From Streptomyces spiroverticillatus (GTDB lineage: Bacteria; Actinomycetota; Actinomycetes; Streptomycetales; Streptomycetaceae): a stretch of DNA of 64,000 bases. Shown here in pieces: positions 1 through 7,807 of this stretch. Position 1 is the first letter of the stretch; each line of letters begins with the position of its first letter. The translations under genes and the position numbers were made by a program. The DNA lies in contig BMUX01000001.1 in assembly GCA_014650415.1 (NCBI GenBank), positions 62,001-126,000 on the forward strand, read 5' to 3'. The notes under the pieces are model-generated. The model was not told where the DNA came from and ran no database searches. It worked only from the letters and a program-made list of their open reading frames with translations.

Positions 1-23
1 CGTTCCTGTCGAAGGTGCTGTAA
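1..23 (+). CDS. 3' end of an unidentified upstream gene (partial)
   Basis: The first 23 bases can be read as the last codons of a forward gene ending Phe-Leu-Ser-Lys-Val-Leu-stop (TAA at 21-23). A perfect hairpin terminator follows 15 bases later, which fits a real gene end. Too little is present to name a product, and reading through this frame could be chance. Confidence 0.4.
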
Positions 24-38
24 CCGGTTGTACGAGCA

Positions 39-70
39 GGGGCGGTACGGGACTGATCCCGTACCGCCCC
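39..70. terminator. bidirectional hairpin terminator
   Basis: A perfect 14-bp inverted repeat (39-52 with 57-70, loop CTGA) lies between the end of the partial upstream gene and the convergent methyltransferase at 109. It can terminate transcription from both sides. Confidence 0.8.
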
Positions 71-108
71 TCCCGTCTTCCCGCCTGCTTGACCGCCTAC
101 TTGACCGG

Positions 109-900
109 CTACTTGACCGCCAGCACCAGCGCGTCCGACGGCGACGCCCACACCGCACGCGCCTCGCCGAAGCCGGCCGCCCGCAGGGTCGAGGCGTGCC
201 ACTCCACCGAGGGGGTCTCCCCGTCCGCGTGCTCCCCGAAGATCGCGAACCGATCGGCGGTCGGCGCCGCCAACTGCGGGTCGGCGGCGGCCAGTTGCCA
301 CCATCCCGCCCAGTCGGTCACGCCCGCCTCCCCCTTCGTGCGCTCCATGAGCGCGTGCCGCTGCGCCCGCTCGGCGGCGTTGATGCGCGGGGTGGTGAGG
401 TCCTTCATCCGGTCGGCGTTCATGAACACCCCGCCCTCGCGCACGAGTTCGGCGACCTGCCCGTACAAGGTGCCGAGCGGCCCGAGCCGCAGCCAGTGCA
501 GGGCGGTCGCCGTCAGCACCGCGTCATAGGCCGCGTACGGCAGCTTGTCCCGCCACGCGGGGTCCGCGAGGTCCGCGCTCACGAACTCGACCCGCCCGTC
601 CCCCTCGAAGGTGCCCCGCGCGATGGCGAGCAGCGCCGGGTCGAGGTCGACCCCCGTACTCGTCGCGTCCGGGAACCGCCGCAGCAGCCTGCCCGTGATA
701 CTTCCCGTACCGCACGCGAGGTCGAGCACCCGGGCCTCGCGCCCGACGAAGGCCTCCACCATGTCGAGCATGACGGCGAAGCGCGCCTCGCGGTCCGGCA
801 TGTACCACTCCTGCTGCCGGTCCCAGCTCTCCTGCCACTCGCCCCAGCCCTGCGGGATGTGCCCCGACTCCGACCCGTCCACCGACACCACGAAAACCAC
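109..900 (-). CDS. class I SAM-dependent methyltransferase
   Basis: A 263-residue soluble protein with a Rossmann-fold SAM-binding motif I (VLDLACGTGSITG, about residues 58-70), an acidic motif II (GVDLDPALL) and the later post-motif region DAVLTATALHWL typical of the Methyltransf_25/11 families. The substrate cannot be deduced. It is transcribed divergently from the CGNR regulator at 985, sharing an 84-bp intergenic region. An inner ATG slightly downstream is possible, since the first residues (MVFVVSVDGSES) carry no domain. Confidence 0.85.
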   Translation of the reverse strand: MVFVVSVDGSESGHIPQGWGEWQESWDRQQEWYMPDREARFAVMLDMVEAFVGREARVLDLACGTGSITGRLLRRFPDATSTGVDLDPALLAIARGTFEGDGRVEFVSADLADPAWRDKLPYAAYDAVLTATALHWLRLGPLGTLYGQVAELVREGGVFMNADRMKDLTTPRINAAERAQRHALMERTKGEAGVTDWAGWWQLAAADPQLAAPTADRFAIFGEHADGETPSVEWHASTLRAAGFGEARAVWASPSDALVLAVK

Positions 901-984
901 CCACTCCGTAATACCCTAGTCAGACGATCGCCCATTACTTCGAGCACTCGCACCGAGACTAAACCGCCCCGGTAAGGACTACAA

Positions 985-1614
985 GTGGAACTGGCCTATT
1001 ACGCGGACTACGCCGTGCGCCTGGTGAACACGGAGGAACCCGCCCGCAACAAGGACACGCTCACCTCCGTCGAGGCGGTCCGCGAGCTCTTCGGCCCCAG
1101 CCAACAGGCCGCCCGCCGGGCCACCGACGCCGACGTCACCCGCTTCCGCTCCGTACGCACCCGCCTGCGCGCGATCTTCGAGGCGGCCGACGAGGGCGAC
1201 GAGACCCTGGCCGTCGACCTCCTCAACTCCCTCCTCCTGGAATTCCCGGTGAGCCCGCAGATCTCCGGCCACGAGACCCGCACGTCCGACGGCCGCCCCG
1301 ACTGGCACATGCACCTCGCCGACCACCCCTCGAACGCGACCGCGGGCTTCGCCGCCACCGCCTCGATGGGCCTGGCCTTCCACGTCACGGAGTACGGCCC
1401 GGGCCGCCTCGGCCTGTGCCAGGCAGCCCCCTGCCGCAACGCCTACCTGGACACCTCCACCAACCGCTCCCGCCGCTACTGCTCCGACCGCTGCGCGACC
1501 CGGGCGAACGTGGCCGCCTACCGCGCCCGCAAACGCCTGGAGAGCGACCGGTCCGCCCACACCGGCCTGACCGCCGACACCAGCCACGAAGCGAGCACCC
1601 CGACCGACCGCTGA
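985..1614 (+). CDS. CGNR zinc-finger transcriptional regulator (ABATE domain)
   Basis: 209 residues. The N-terminal ~125 residues look like the ABATE ligand-binding-like region (start MELAYYADYAVRLVNTEEP). The C-terminal ~45 residues form the CGNR-type zinc finger, with Cys pairs in LCQAAPC and YCSDRC followed by a basic AAYRARKR helix. The start is a GTG preceded by GGTAAGGA (971-978). The family is thought to be stress-linked DNA-binding regulators, and the target is unknown. Its 3' end overlaps the convergent sodX gene by 97 bp, so the two transcripts are antisense to each other there. Confidence 0.85.
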   Translation: MELAYYADYAVRLVNTEEPARNKDTLTSVEAVRELFGPSQQAARRATDADVTRFRSVRTRLRAIFEAADEGDETLAVDLLNSLLLEFPVSPQISGHETRTSDGRPDWHMHLADHPSNATAGFAATASMGLAFHVTEYGPGRLGLCQAAPCRNAYLDTSTNRSRRYCSDRCATRANVAAYRARKRLESDRSAHTGLTADTSHEASTPTDR

Positions 1615-2015
1615 CGCCCGGCCCGCACGGGCCGGTACCGCGCCCGCACCCGCCCGAGCACGAGGGCGGGCGGCACGACCCCGAAGGCCCTGCTGTCCGA
1701 GACCTCCTCGTCCTGGTTGTCCCCCAGCACCCACCACCCCCCCTCGCGCCTCTCCACAACCCTCTTCACCACCAGCAGGTCCTGCCGCAACGGATGCCTC
1801 AGCACCACCACGTCACCCACCCGCACCACAGCACCCCAATGCACCAGCACCTGGTCCCTGTGCCGCAACGTGGGCACCATCGACAGCCCGGTGACCTCCG
1901 CGATCCCGAACGGCAACAAGCCCACCGGCAGCCCCTGCTCCCGCGGCTGCCCCTGCCCGTACTCCGCCATCTGCGGCACCTCCTCGTCCCGATCCTTCAC
2001 CGCCCCCGGTCCCAT
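1518..2015 (-). CDS. sodX: nickel-type superoxide dismutase maturation protease (S26 signal-peptidase-like)
   Basis: About 165 residues. It has the S26 serine-lysine dyad: Ser45 in GLSMVPTL and Lys84 in LLVVKRVVERR, plus the GDN motif (WWVLGDNQDEEVSDSR). Proteases of this type, encoded next to sodN, remove the short SodN leader so that the new N-terminal His can bind nickel. It is divergent from sodN at 2126. The start at 2015 gives an extra ~15 residues before a second ATG (about 1970), so either may be used. There is no obvious membrane anchor. The C-terminal ~40 residues beyond the usual family end run into the antisense 3' end of the CGNR gene. Confidence 0.88.
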   Translation of the reverse strand: MGPGAVKDRDEEVPQMAEYGQGQPREQGLPVGLLPFGIAEVTGLSMVPTLRHRDQVLVHWGAVVRVGDVVVLRHPLRQDLLVVKRVVERREGGWWVLGDNQDEEVSDSRAFGVVPPALVLGRVRARYRPVRAGRQRSVGVLASWLVSAVRPVWADRSLSRRLRAR

Positions 2016-2125
2016 ACTCACCCCGGACTTTTGACGTAAGCCCATGGGGGCACTCGCGAAAACCCTCCTTGCACGGAGTAATCTCCACCCTTGAGAAGAC
2101 GATCACGAGGAAGGATGCGATTTAC

Positions 2126-2521
2126 ATGCTCTCCCGCCTGTTCGCCCCCAAGGTCAAGGTCAGCGCCCACTGCGACCTCCCCTGCGGCGTGTACGACCCC
2201 GCCCAGGCCCGTATCGAGGCCGAGTCGGTCAAGGCCGTCCAGGAGAAGATGGCCGCCAACGACGACGCGCACTTCCAGGCGCGTGCCGTCGTCATCAAGG
2301 AGCAGCGCGCGGAGCTCGCCAAGCACCACGTCTCGGTGCTGTGGAGCGACTACTTCAAGCCCCCGCACTTCGAGAAGTACCCGCAGCTGCACCAGCTGGT
2401 CAACGACACCCTGAAGGCCCTCTCGGCGGCCAAGGCCTCCACGGACCCGAAGACCGGCGAGAAGGCCCTCGAGCTGATCGCCGAGATCGACCGCATCTTC
2501 TGGGAGACCAAGAAGGCCTGA
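2126..2521 (+). CDS. sodN: nickel-containing superoxide dismutase
   Basis: 131 residues, the family's exact length. A 14-residue leader (MLSRLFAPKVKVSA) is followed by the nickel hook HCDLPCGVY. In the mature enzyme His1, Cys2 and Cys6 bind Ni and dismutate superoxide to peroxide and oxygen in the cytoplasm as a hexamer. The start is supported by GAGGAAGGA upstream. The protein is nearly identical to the S. coelicolor enzyme by recall. In that species Nur and a small RNA from the sodF 3' UTR (s-SodF) oppose sodN expression when nickel is scarce. The 5' leader here is the expected target, but sodF is not in this window so pairing cannot be checked. Confidence 0.97.
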   Translation: MLSRLFAPKVKVSAHCDLPCGVYDPAQARIEAESVKAVQEKMAANDDAHFQARAVVIKEQRAELAKHHVSVLWSDYFKPPHFEKYPQLHQLVNDTLKALSAAKASTDPKTGEKALELIAEIDRIFWETKKA

Positions 2522-2541
2522 CGCCTTCCCCGTCCCCCTCT

Positions 2542-2603
2542 GACCGCACCCGGTCCGCAGTCCGCCCTTCGGGGCGTTCATGGCGGACCGGGTGCGGTCT
2601 TTT
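2542..2603 (+). terminator. sodN terminator with nested UUCG hairpin
   Basis: A perfect 17-bp stem (2542-2558 with 2583-2599) is followed by TTTT at 2600. Its loop contains a second 5-bp hairpin closed by a TTCG tetraloop (2563-2576 region). It is a strong rho-independent terminator 20 bases after the sodN stop. Confidence 0.92.
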
Positions 2604-2801
2604 CGGTGGGGTGGACCTGCGGGGACCGTCATGGGTGAATCGGCCTCTTGGCCTTCACGCCACCGGCTTCGCGGCCGCAGCCCTGATCAACATCCTCGCC
2701 GTGCGGGTCGCCCGTCGCGGCGAAGTCTGCAACCGGTCGGTCGGATACGAGGTGCCCGCCAGAGTGGCCGCGGATCCGGAACTCGGCCGGAAGGCCAACC
2801 G

Positions 2802-3149
2802 ACTCGTGTCACCCGGTTCTTCGCCGCCCTGCTCGGAGGGCAGCTCCTGCGCCCGGAGCAGCAGCGCGAGTTGCTCGCCGCGGTCCCGACGGAGAACTGG
2901 CTGCCCGCTTCCGCGTACGGTCTCGGAATCTCCCGCCTGACCCTGCCCTCCGGGGTGCAGGTCTGGGGCATGGACGGCGCGATCTTCGGTTCCTGGTCGT
3001 ACGTCTACGGCACGCCCGACGGCGCACACCTGCTGGCGGCGAACATCAACTCCGACTGGGTGGAGGGGTGTTGGGAGGACCCCACCGGTCTCTTCACCGA
3101 CCTCCTGGAGGCCGAGTTCGGCCGCCCAGCCGACCCCGGCAGCGCATGA
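2802..3149 (+). pseudogene. remnant of a serine hydrolase / beta-lactamase-type carboxypeptidase (C-terminal part only)
   Basis: From about 2802 the frame reads TRVTRFFAALLGGQLL, then NWLPASAYGLGI, then VWGMDGAIFGSWSYVYG and ends at 3149. This is the order of features in the last third of the class C beta-lactamase/D-Ala-D-Ala carboxypeptidase family. The N-terminal catalytic SxxK and YxN parts are absent upstream. The sequence between the sodN terminator and 2802 reads as low-information, Arg-rich coding in this frame and shows no convincing family match in the others. I infer a 5'-deleted, decayed gene. Confidence 0.6.
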
Positions 3150-3314
3150 GGCTACGAGGGCGAAGAAGGCCTGCCCCTCCGGCACGGACTGGTCCGGCAC
3201 CTCGGTCTGTCCCACGTCACCGCCGGGCAGGAGCCCCGGGCCCGGAGGCGGGACTTGGACTCGTTCCGCGGCTCGCCGTAGGTTTGCCACCCGGCGGTGG
3301 CCGGAAGCGAGTGG

Positions 3315-4880
3315 ATGCAGGTGGAGGCCGTGGTGGAGTCAGTGGTGGGGAGCGCGGAGCCCCGCGCCGGGCGAATATCCCCGGGTTGGGCCGTGCCGGA
3401 CGGGGGCGGCGGAAGCGGCCGCGGTGCACGGCTGCTCACCGTCCTGCGGGAGCGCCTGCCGGGACCGCGGGTCCTCGCCTGGTCGTTGAGCGGGATCTTC
3501 TTCGTGCTGTACGCGACGGTCGCCGTCCTGCGTCACCGGCAGGGGCTCAACGGCGGCTTCGACATCGGGATATTCGAGCAGGCCGTGCAGGCGTACGCGC
3601 ACGGGCGGGCGCCGGTCGTCGAGCTGAAGGGGCCCGGGTTCAATCTGCTCGGGGACCACTTCCATCCGATTCTGGTGCTGCTGGCGCCGTTCTACCGGGT
3701 CTTTCCCAGTCCGTACACGCTTCTGGTCGCCCAGGCGGGGCTGCTGGCGCTTGCCTGCTTCCCGTTGACGCGGTGGGCGCACCGGGCCGTCGGACCCGTG
3801 GCAGCGCTCGTGGTCGGGTGCGGGGTCGGGGCGTCCTGGGGGATCGTGTCGGCGGCTGCCAAGGACTTCCACGAGATCGCGTTCGCGGTGCCGATGCTGG
3901 CGTTCGGCGCGGTGGCGCTGGGGCAGCGGCGGTGGTGGGCGGCCGTGTTGTGGACGGCGCCGTTGCTGCTGGTCAAGGAGGATCTGGGGCTCACGCTGGC
4001 CGCTGTGGGGGCGTACATCGTCTGGCAGGCCGTACGGAACAAGGCGAGCGGGGCGCCGCTCGGGCTCGGCATCGCGGTGGTGGTGCTCGGGGTGGTGGGC
4101 AGTGCGGTGGAGATCCTCGTGCTGCTGCCGGCGATGAATCCCAGTGGTGCGTTCGCGTACTGGGCCCAGATGCCCGGTGAGGAGGGCTCCGGGGGCGGGA
4201 TCCTCTCGCTCGCGCTGGGGCTCGTGTGGCCGCCGATGAAGTGGTTGCTGGTGTTCATGCTGGCGGCGCCGGTCGCCTTCGTCGGGGTGCGGTCGCCGTT
4301 GCTGCTGCTGTGCGTGCCGACGCTGGGGTGGCGGTTCGTCGCGGGGAACGAGCACTACTGGACGCCGGGGTTCCACTACAGCGCGATCCTGATGCCGGTG
4401 CTCTTCGCGGGGTTCGTGGACGTGCTGGCGAGGCGGAAGGACCTGGTGCCGGGGGTGTGGCGGCGGCGGGCGCTCGGGTTCGCGGCCGCCTTCGCGGTGG
4501 TGTCCGCTGCCGTGTATCCGCTGCATGATCTCGTGCTGCCGTCCGCCTGGCGCACCCCCGCGCATGTCGCCGTCGCCCGGCAGGTCCTCGACCGCATCCC
4601 CGACGGCGACACCGTCGCCTCCTCCAACCGGCTCGCCCCGTTCCTCACTTCGCGGACCACCGTGAGTCTGGTCTGTTACGGGACCGGGCCCGACCCGAAG
4701 GCCCTGCCGACCGGTCTTCCGGCGCACCCGCCGCGCTGGGTGGTCTTCGACCGCACCGACCCGACGGTCAAGGTGCCGTGTCCGGTCGAGCGCTCGCAGC
4801 ACATGCTCAAGCTGTACCGGGAGCACGGCTATGTGCAGGTCGTCGAGGAGGACGGGGTCGTGCTGCTGCGCAGGCCGTAG
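3315..4880 (+). CDS. DUF2079 multi-pass membrane protein
   Basis: About 521 residues with roughly ten hydrophobic segments, beginning near VLAWSLSGIFFVLYATVAVL. Motifs typical of DUF2079 are visible: GFDIGIFEQAVQAY, GDHFHPIL and PYTLLVAQAGLLAL, which recall the first loop of GT-C-fold glycosyltransferases (acidic residues after TM1). A glycosyltransferase-like role is family inference only. The ATG at 3315 has GGAAG seven bases upstream; an in-frame GTG at 3297 is the alternative. An isolated gene. Confidence 0.8.
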   Translation: MQVEAVVESVVGSAEPRAGRISPGWAVPDGGGGSGRGARLLTVLRERLPGPRVLAWSLSGIFFVLYATVAVLRHRQGLNGGFDIGIFEQAVQAYAHGRAPVVELKGPGFNLLGDHFHPILVLLAPFYRVFPSPYTLLVAQAGLLALACFPLTRWAHRAVGPVAALVVGCGVGASWGIVSAAAKDFHEIAFAVPMLAFGAVALGQRRWWAAVLWTAPLLLVKEDLGLTLAAVGAYIVWQAVRNKASGAPLGLGIAVVVLGVVGSAVEILVLLPAMNPSGAFAYWAQMPGEEGSGGGILSLALGLVWPPMKWLLVFMLAAPVAFVGVRSPLLLLCVPTLGWRFVAGNEHYWTPGFHYSAILMPVLFAGFVDVLARRKDLVPGVWRRRALGFAAAFAVVSAAVYPLHDLVLPSAWRTPAHVAVARQVLDRIPDGDTVASSNRLAPFLTSRTTVSLVCYGTGPDPKALPTGLPAHPPRWVVFDRTDPTVKVPCPVERSQHMLKLYREHGYVQVVEEDGVVLLRRP

Positions 4881-4953
4881 CGGTCACGCGGATGCCCGCC
4901 GAGCACGGTGTCGAAGGCTTCGCCACTGCGGCTGCACGCATGTCCCCGGACCC

Positions 4954-5000
4954 GTCGGCCAGTCGGCCAGTCGGCCAGTCGGCCAGTCGGCCAGTCGGCC
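4954..5000. repeat. 8-bp tandem repeat AGTCGGCC, about 5.9 copies
   Basis: Five exact consecutive copies of AGTCGGCC (4961-5000) are preceded by a 7-base partial copy (4954-4960). The array sits between the DUF2079 stop and the convergent ANTAR gene. It looks like a slippage-prone microsatellite outside coding sequence. Confidence 0.95.
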
Positions 5001-5008
5001 CCTAAGGA

Positions 5009-5890
5009 TCAGTCACCCCCGAACGGCCCTGCCTGCAGCCGCAATTCACCGGAAACGATCCGCTCCGCGACCGATTCGGCCGATTCACCACCGGTGAAGG
5101 CCCGCGCCTTGATCAGCTCCAGGGCGTCGGCGACGGAGCAGCGCGCCTGCTCGGAGAGCACTCCGGCCGCCTGGTGGACGACGGCCCGCAGATCCGCACC
5201 GCCGTACAGGTCGGGTTCCCCCTCGGCGCCGAGGAGCACCCCGTCGGCCAGCGCCGCCGCCACCTCGTCCAGGGTGCCCTCCTCGGTGAGACCCGGCCGG
5301 GGGTCGAAGACGGTGAGCGCGCCGATGCAGCCCGAGGGCACGGACAGCGGCACGGAGGCGACGGCGGACAGCCCGAGTCCGGTCAGTCCCACGCCGTATC
5401 CCGGCCAGCGCAGGTCGATGTCCGCCCCGTGGGCGACCACCGGCAGGCCTGCGCTCGCCGCCTCGCGGGCCGGTCCCGTACCCAGTACGAACTCCAGGTC
5501 CTGGGCCTGGCGGGCCAGCCGGTCGGACGCGGCGACGGCCAGCTGGCCGTGGTCGACGCCGACGAGGGTGAGGGCGGCGCTGCGGGTCCCGCAGGCGTTC
5601 GCGACCTCCGTCATGAACAGCGGACGGGCGCCCCGCCCTGCGGACCACTGGATCGCGCGCCGGGCGAAGGACTCCTGGAGCCCGGCGGCGGCCCGGTGTC
5701 GCGCGGCGACCTTGCGGTGCGTCTCGGCCATCGCCCGGTGGATCGGGAGCCCGGTCTCCGCGGCGAGGCGTTCGTGCCGCTCGGCGAGACGATTCTGCCG
5801 GGCTTCGCGCGCGGCCGCCAGAACGGCGCGGCGAAGGGCTTCCGCCGCCTGGTTACCTGCCGGTTCGCGGGCCGCTCCCTGTGCCGTCAT
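5009..5890 (-). CDS. GAF-ANTAR RNA-binding regulator
   Basis: 293 residues from an ATG at 5890. An N-terminal helical region (residues ~1-70) is followed by a GAF-like sensor region around LFMTEVANACGTRSAALTLVG to GALTVFDPRP. A C-terminal ANTAR domain (~235-290: VVHQAAGVLSEQARCSVADALELIKAR) matches the three-helix antiterminator module that binds paired RNA hairpins. It is the last gene of a three-gene reverse operon, 23 bp after the CheR/PAS gene, so it may be the output of that pathway. There is no receiver domain or phospho-acceptor site, and the ligand is unknown. Confidence 0.85.
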   Translation of the reverse strand: MTAQGAAREPAGNQAAEALRRAVLAAAREARQNRLAERHERLAAETGLPIHRAMAETHRKVAARHRAAAGLQESFARRAIQWSAGRGARPLFMTEVANACGTRSAALTLVGVDHGQLAVAASDRLARQAQDLEFVLGTGPAREAASAGLPVVAHGADIDLRWPGYGVGLTGLGLSAVASVPLSVPSGCIGALTVFDPRPGLTEEGTLDEVAAALADGVLLGAEGEPDLYGGADLRAVVHQAAGVLSEQARCSVADALELIKARAFTGGESAESVAERIVSGELRLQAGPFGGD

Positions 5891-5913
5891 GCGACCAGCG
5901 TACGTCCGGGGGT

Positions 5914-7791
5914 TCAGTCCGTGTCGTCTGAAGGCACATCTTCCATCAGCAGGACCACTCCCCCGTTGTGACCGTCGAACGGGGAGCAGGTGACCGCGCA
6001 GTTGATACTGCGTCCGATGCGGTTGACGGCGGCGATGTTGACGGGCCTGGAGCGCTTCCCTGAGGCGATGCACTCCTGGATGACCTCGCGGAGCCCGCCG
6101 GTGGGCAGCCCGAAGTCCAGGGCGAAGAAGTTCTCGTCGACGACCTCGTCGGCGCGCAGGCCCCAGAGCTCGATGGCGCCCCGGTTCCAGCTCTTCACCC
6201 GCATGGTGGCGGCCAGGACGACCACTCCGGCGGCGATGGAGCTGACGACGCCCTCCAGGAAGGCGCGGGCCTCGTCGAGATCGGCGGTGCGCAGCCGCAT
6301 CTCGTCGTTCATGGTCTCCAGTTCCTCGTGCCCGGACTGGAGTTCCTCGTTGGTGGTCTCCAACTCCTCGTTGGTGGACTGGAGTTCCTCGTTCGTGGTC
6401 TCCAGCTCCTCGATGGAGGACTGGAGTTCCTCGTTTGTCGTCTCCAACTCCTCGTTGGTCGACTGGAGTTCCTCATACGCGGTCTCCAGGTCCTCCCGTA
6501 CGCGCTTGACCTCGGCCTTGAGCTGGGTGGCCAGGGTGACGTCGGTGAAGGTGATGTTGGTGGCGACGGGAAGGCCGGGACCGGCCGAGATCGGCTGGAT
6601 GAGGATGTCGAAGTACTGGACCGAGTCGCCGAGGTGGCGCTCGGCGCCGTTGACGCGCAGGGTGCGCCGCTCGTGGGTGGCCTGGTCGATGAGGGAGCGC
6701 AGCTCGATGGGCCGGTAGGAGAGTTCCAGGTCCTGGAAGGGGCGGCCCATGTCGCCCGCGGTGAGCCCGAAGCGGGACCGCGCCTGGCTGTTGATCATGA
6801 CGACGGTGCCCTCGGCGTCCAGGGCGACCCCGGCGCTGGGAGCCGCGTCCAGGATCAGGTCGCGGAGCTGGCGGGTGCGGGTGGCCTCGCGCATCTCGGG
6901 CCCGGAGCCGTGGCCCGTCCTGACCTTGTGGGTGCTGGGCGCGTACGGCAGGCCGTCGGCACCGGGTCTGCGGCGGAAGATCCGCTGGCGGATGCTGACC
7001 GCCTCGAACCGGTCCGCGTCGTTGAGCAGCATCTCGGCCTTGCCGAGGAAGAGATGGCCGCCCTCGCGCAGTGCGAAGTGGAAGCGGTCGACGATCTGGG
7101 ACTGGGCCTCGACGTTGAAGTACATCAGGGTGTTGCGGCAGACCAGCAGGTCGAGCCGGGAGATCGGGGCGTCCCGGGTGATGTCGTGCCGCCCGAAGAT
7201 GACCCGGCGGCGCAGGTCGGGGCGGAAGACGAACCTGGCGCCGCTCTGCTCGAAGTAGCGCTCGCGCAGTTCCGGGGTGAGCGGCTCCAGGGCCTTCGCG
7301 GTGTACAGCCCGGAGCGGGCCTCGCGCAGCGCCTCCTCGTCGACGTCGGTGGCGTAGATCTTGACCCGGTTCAGGGCCTCCTCGACGCCGAGCGCCTCGG
7401 CGAACATGATGGCCAGCGAGAACGCCTCCTCGCCGCTGGAGCAGCCCGCGCTCCACACCCGGATCTCGGCCTCGTCCCCGGCCTCCTGGACGATCTGCGG
7501 CACGACCTCGCGCTGGAGCAGGTCCCAGGCGTCCGGGTCGCGGAAGACGGAGGTGACGTTGATCAGGATGGTGTTGAACAGCGTCCGGAACTCGTCGGTG
7601 TCGGTCTCCAGCAGGTCCCGGTAGTCCGCGTAGTCCTGTATCCCGGCGTCCACCATCCGCTTGCGGATGCGGCGGCCCAGGGTGGAGCGCTTGTAGCCGG
7701 TGAAGTCGAATCCGCGGGAGTCGCGGAGGAAGTGCAGCAGTTCCTCCAGCCCCTGGTCGGCCTCCGGGCCCGCAGCCGGCTCTCTCATCAC
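5914..7791 (-). CDS. CheR-type methyltransferase with long coiled coil and PAS domains
   Basis: 625 residues. CheR_N and CheR domains (about 15-270) include the SAM motif VWSAGCSSGEEAFSLAI and LLVCRNTLMYF. A PAS-like domain (~310-400) follows, then a coiled coil built of near-exact repeats of ELQSTNEELETTNE (~430-500), then a second PAS (~510-620, GVVVLAATMRVKSWN). CheR enzymes methylate receptor glutamates, but no chemoreceptor gene is in the window and Streptomyces is not motile. The likely role is therefore signalling unrelated to taxis. It starts 16 bp after the CheB-like gene. Confidence 0.9.
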   Translation of the reverse strand: MMREPAAGPEADQGLEELLHFLRDSRGFDFTGYKRSTLGRRIRKRMVDAGIQDYADYRDLLETDTDEFRTLFNTILINVTSVFRDPDAWDLLQREVVPQIVQEAGDEAEIRVWSAGCSSGEEAFSLAIMFAEALGVEEALNRVKIYATDVDEEALREARSGLYTAKALEPLTPELRERYFEQSGARFVFRPDLRRRVIFGRHDITRDAPISRLDLLVCRNTLMYFNVEAQSQIVDRFHFALREGGHLFLGKAEMLLNDADRFEAVSIRQRIFRRRPGADGLPYAPSTHKVRTGHGSGPEMREATRTRQLRDLILDAAPSAGVALDAEGTVVMINSQARSRFGLTAGDMGRPFQDLELSYRPIELRSLIDQATHERRTLRVNGAERHLGDSVQYFDILIQPISAGPGLPVATNITFTDVTLATQLKAEVKRVREDLETAYEELQSTNEELETTNEELQSSIEELETTNEELQSTNEELETTNEELQSGHEELETMNDEMRLRTADLDEARAFLEGVVSSIAAGVVVLAATMRVKSWNRGAIELWGLRADEVVDENFFALDFGLPTGGLREVIQECIASGKRSRPVNIAAVNRIGRSINCAVTCSPFDGHNGGVVLLMEDVPSDDTD

Positions 7792-7807
7792 TGCTCACTG
7801 CCTCTGT

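Noticed and set aside
4954..5000. CRISPR-like array
   Set aside because: Units are 8 bp, directly abutting, with no spacers and no cas genes: a simple tandem repeat.
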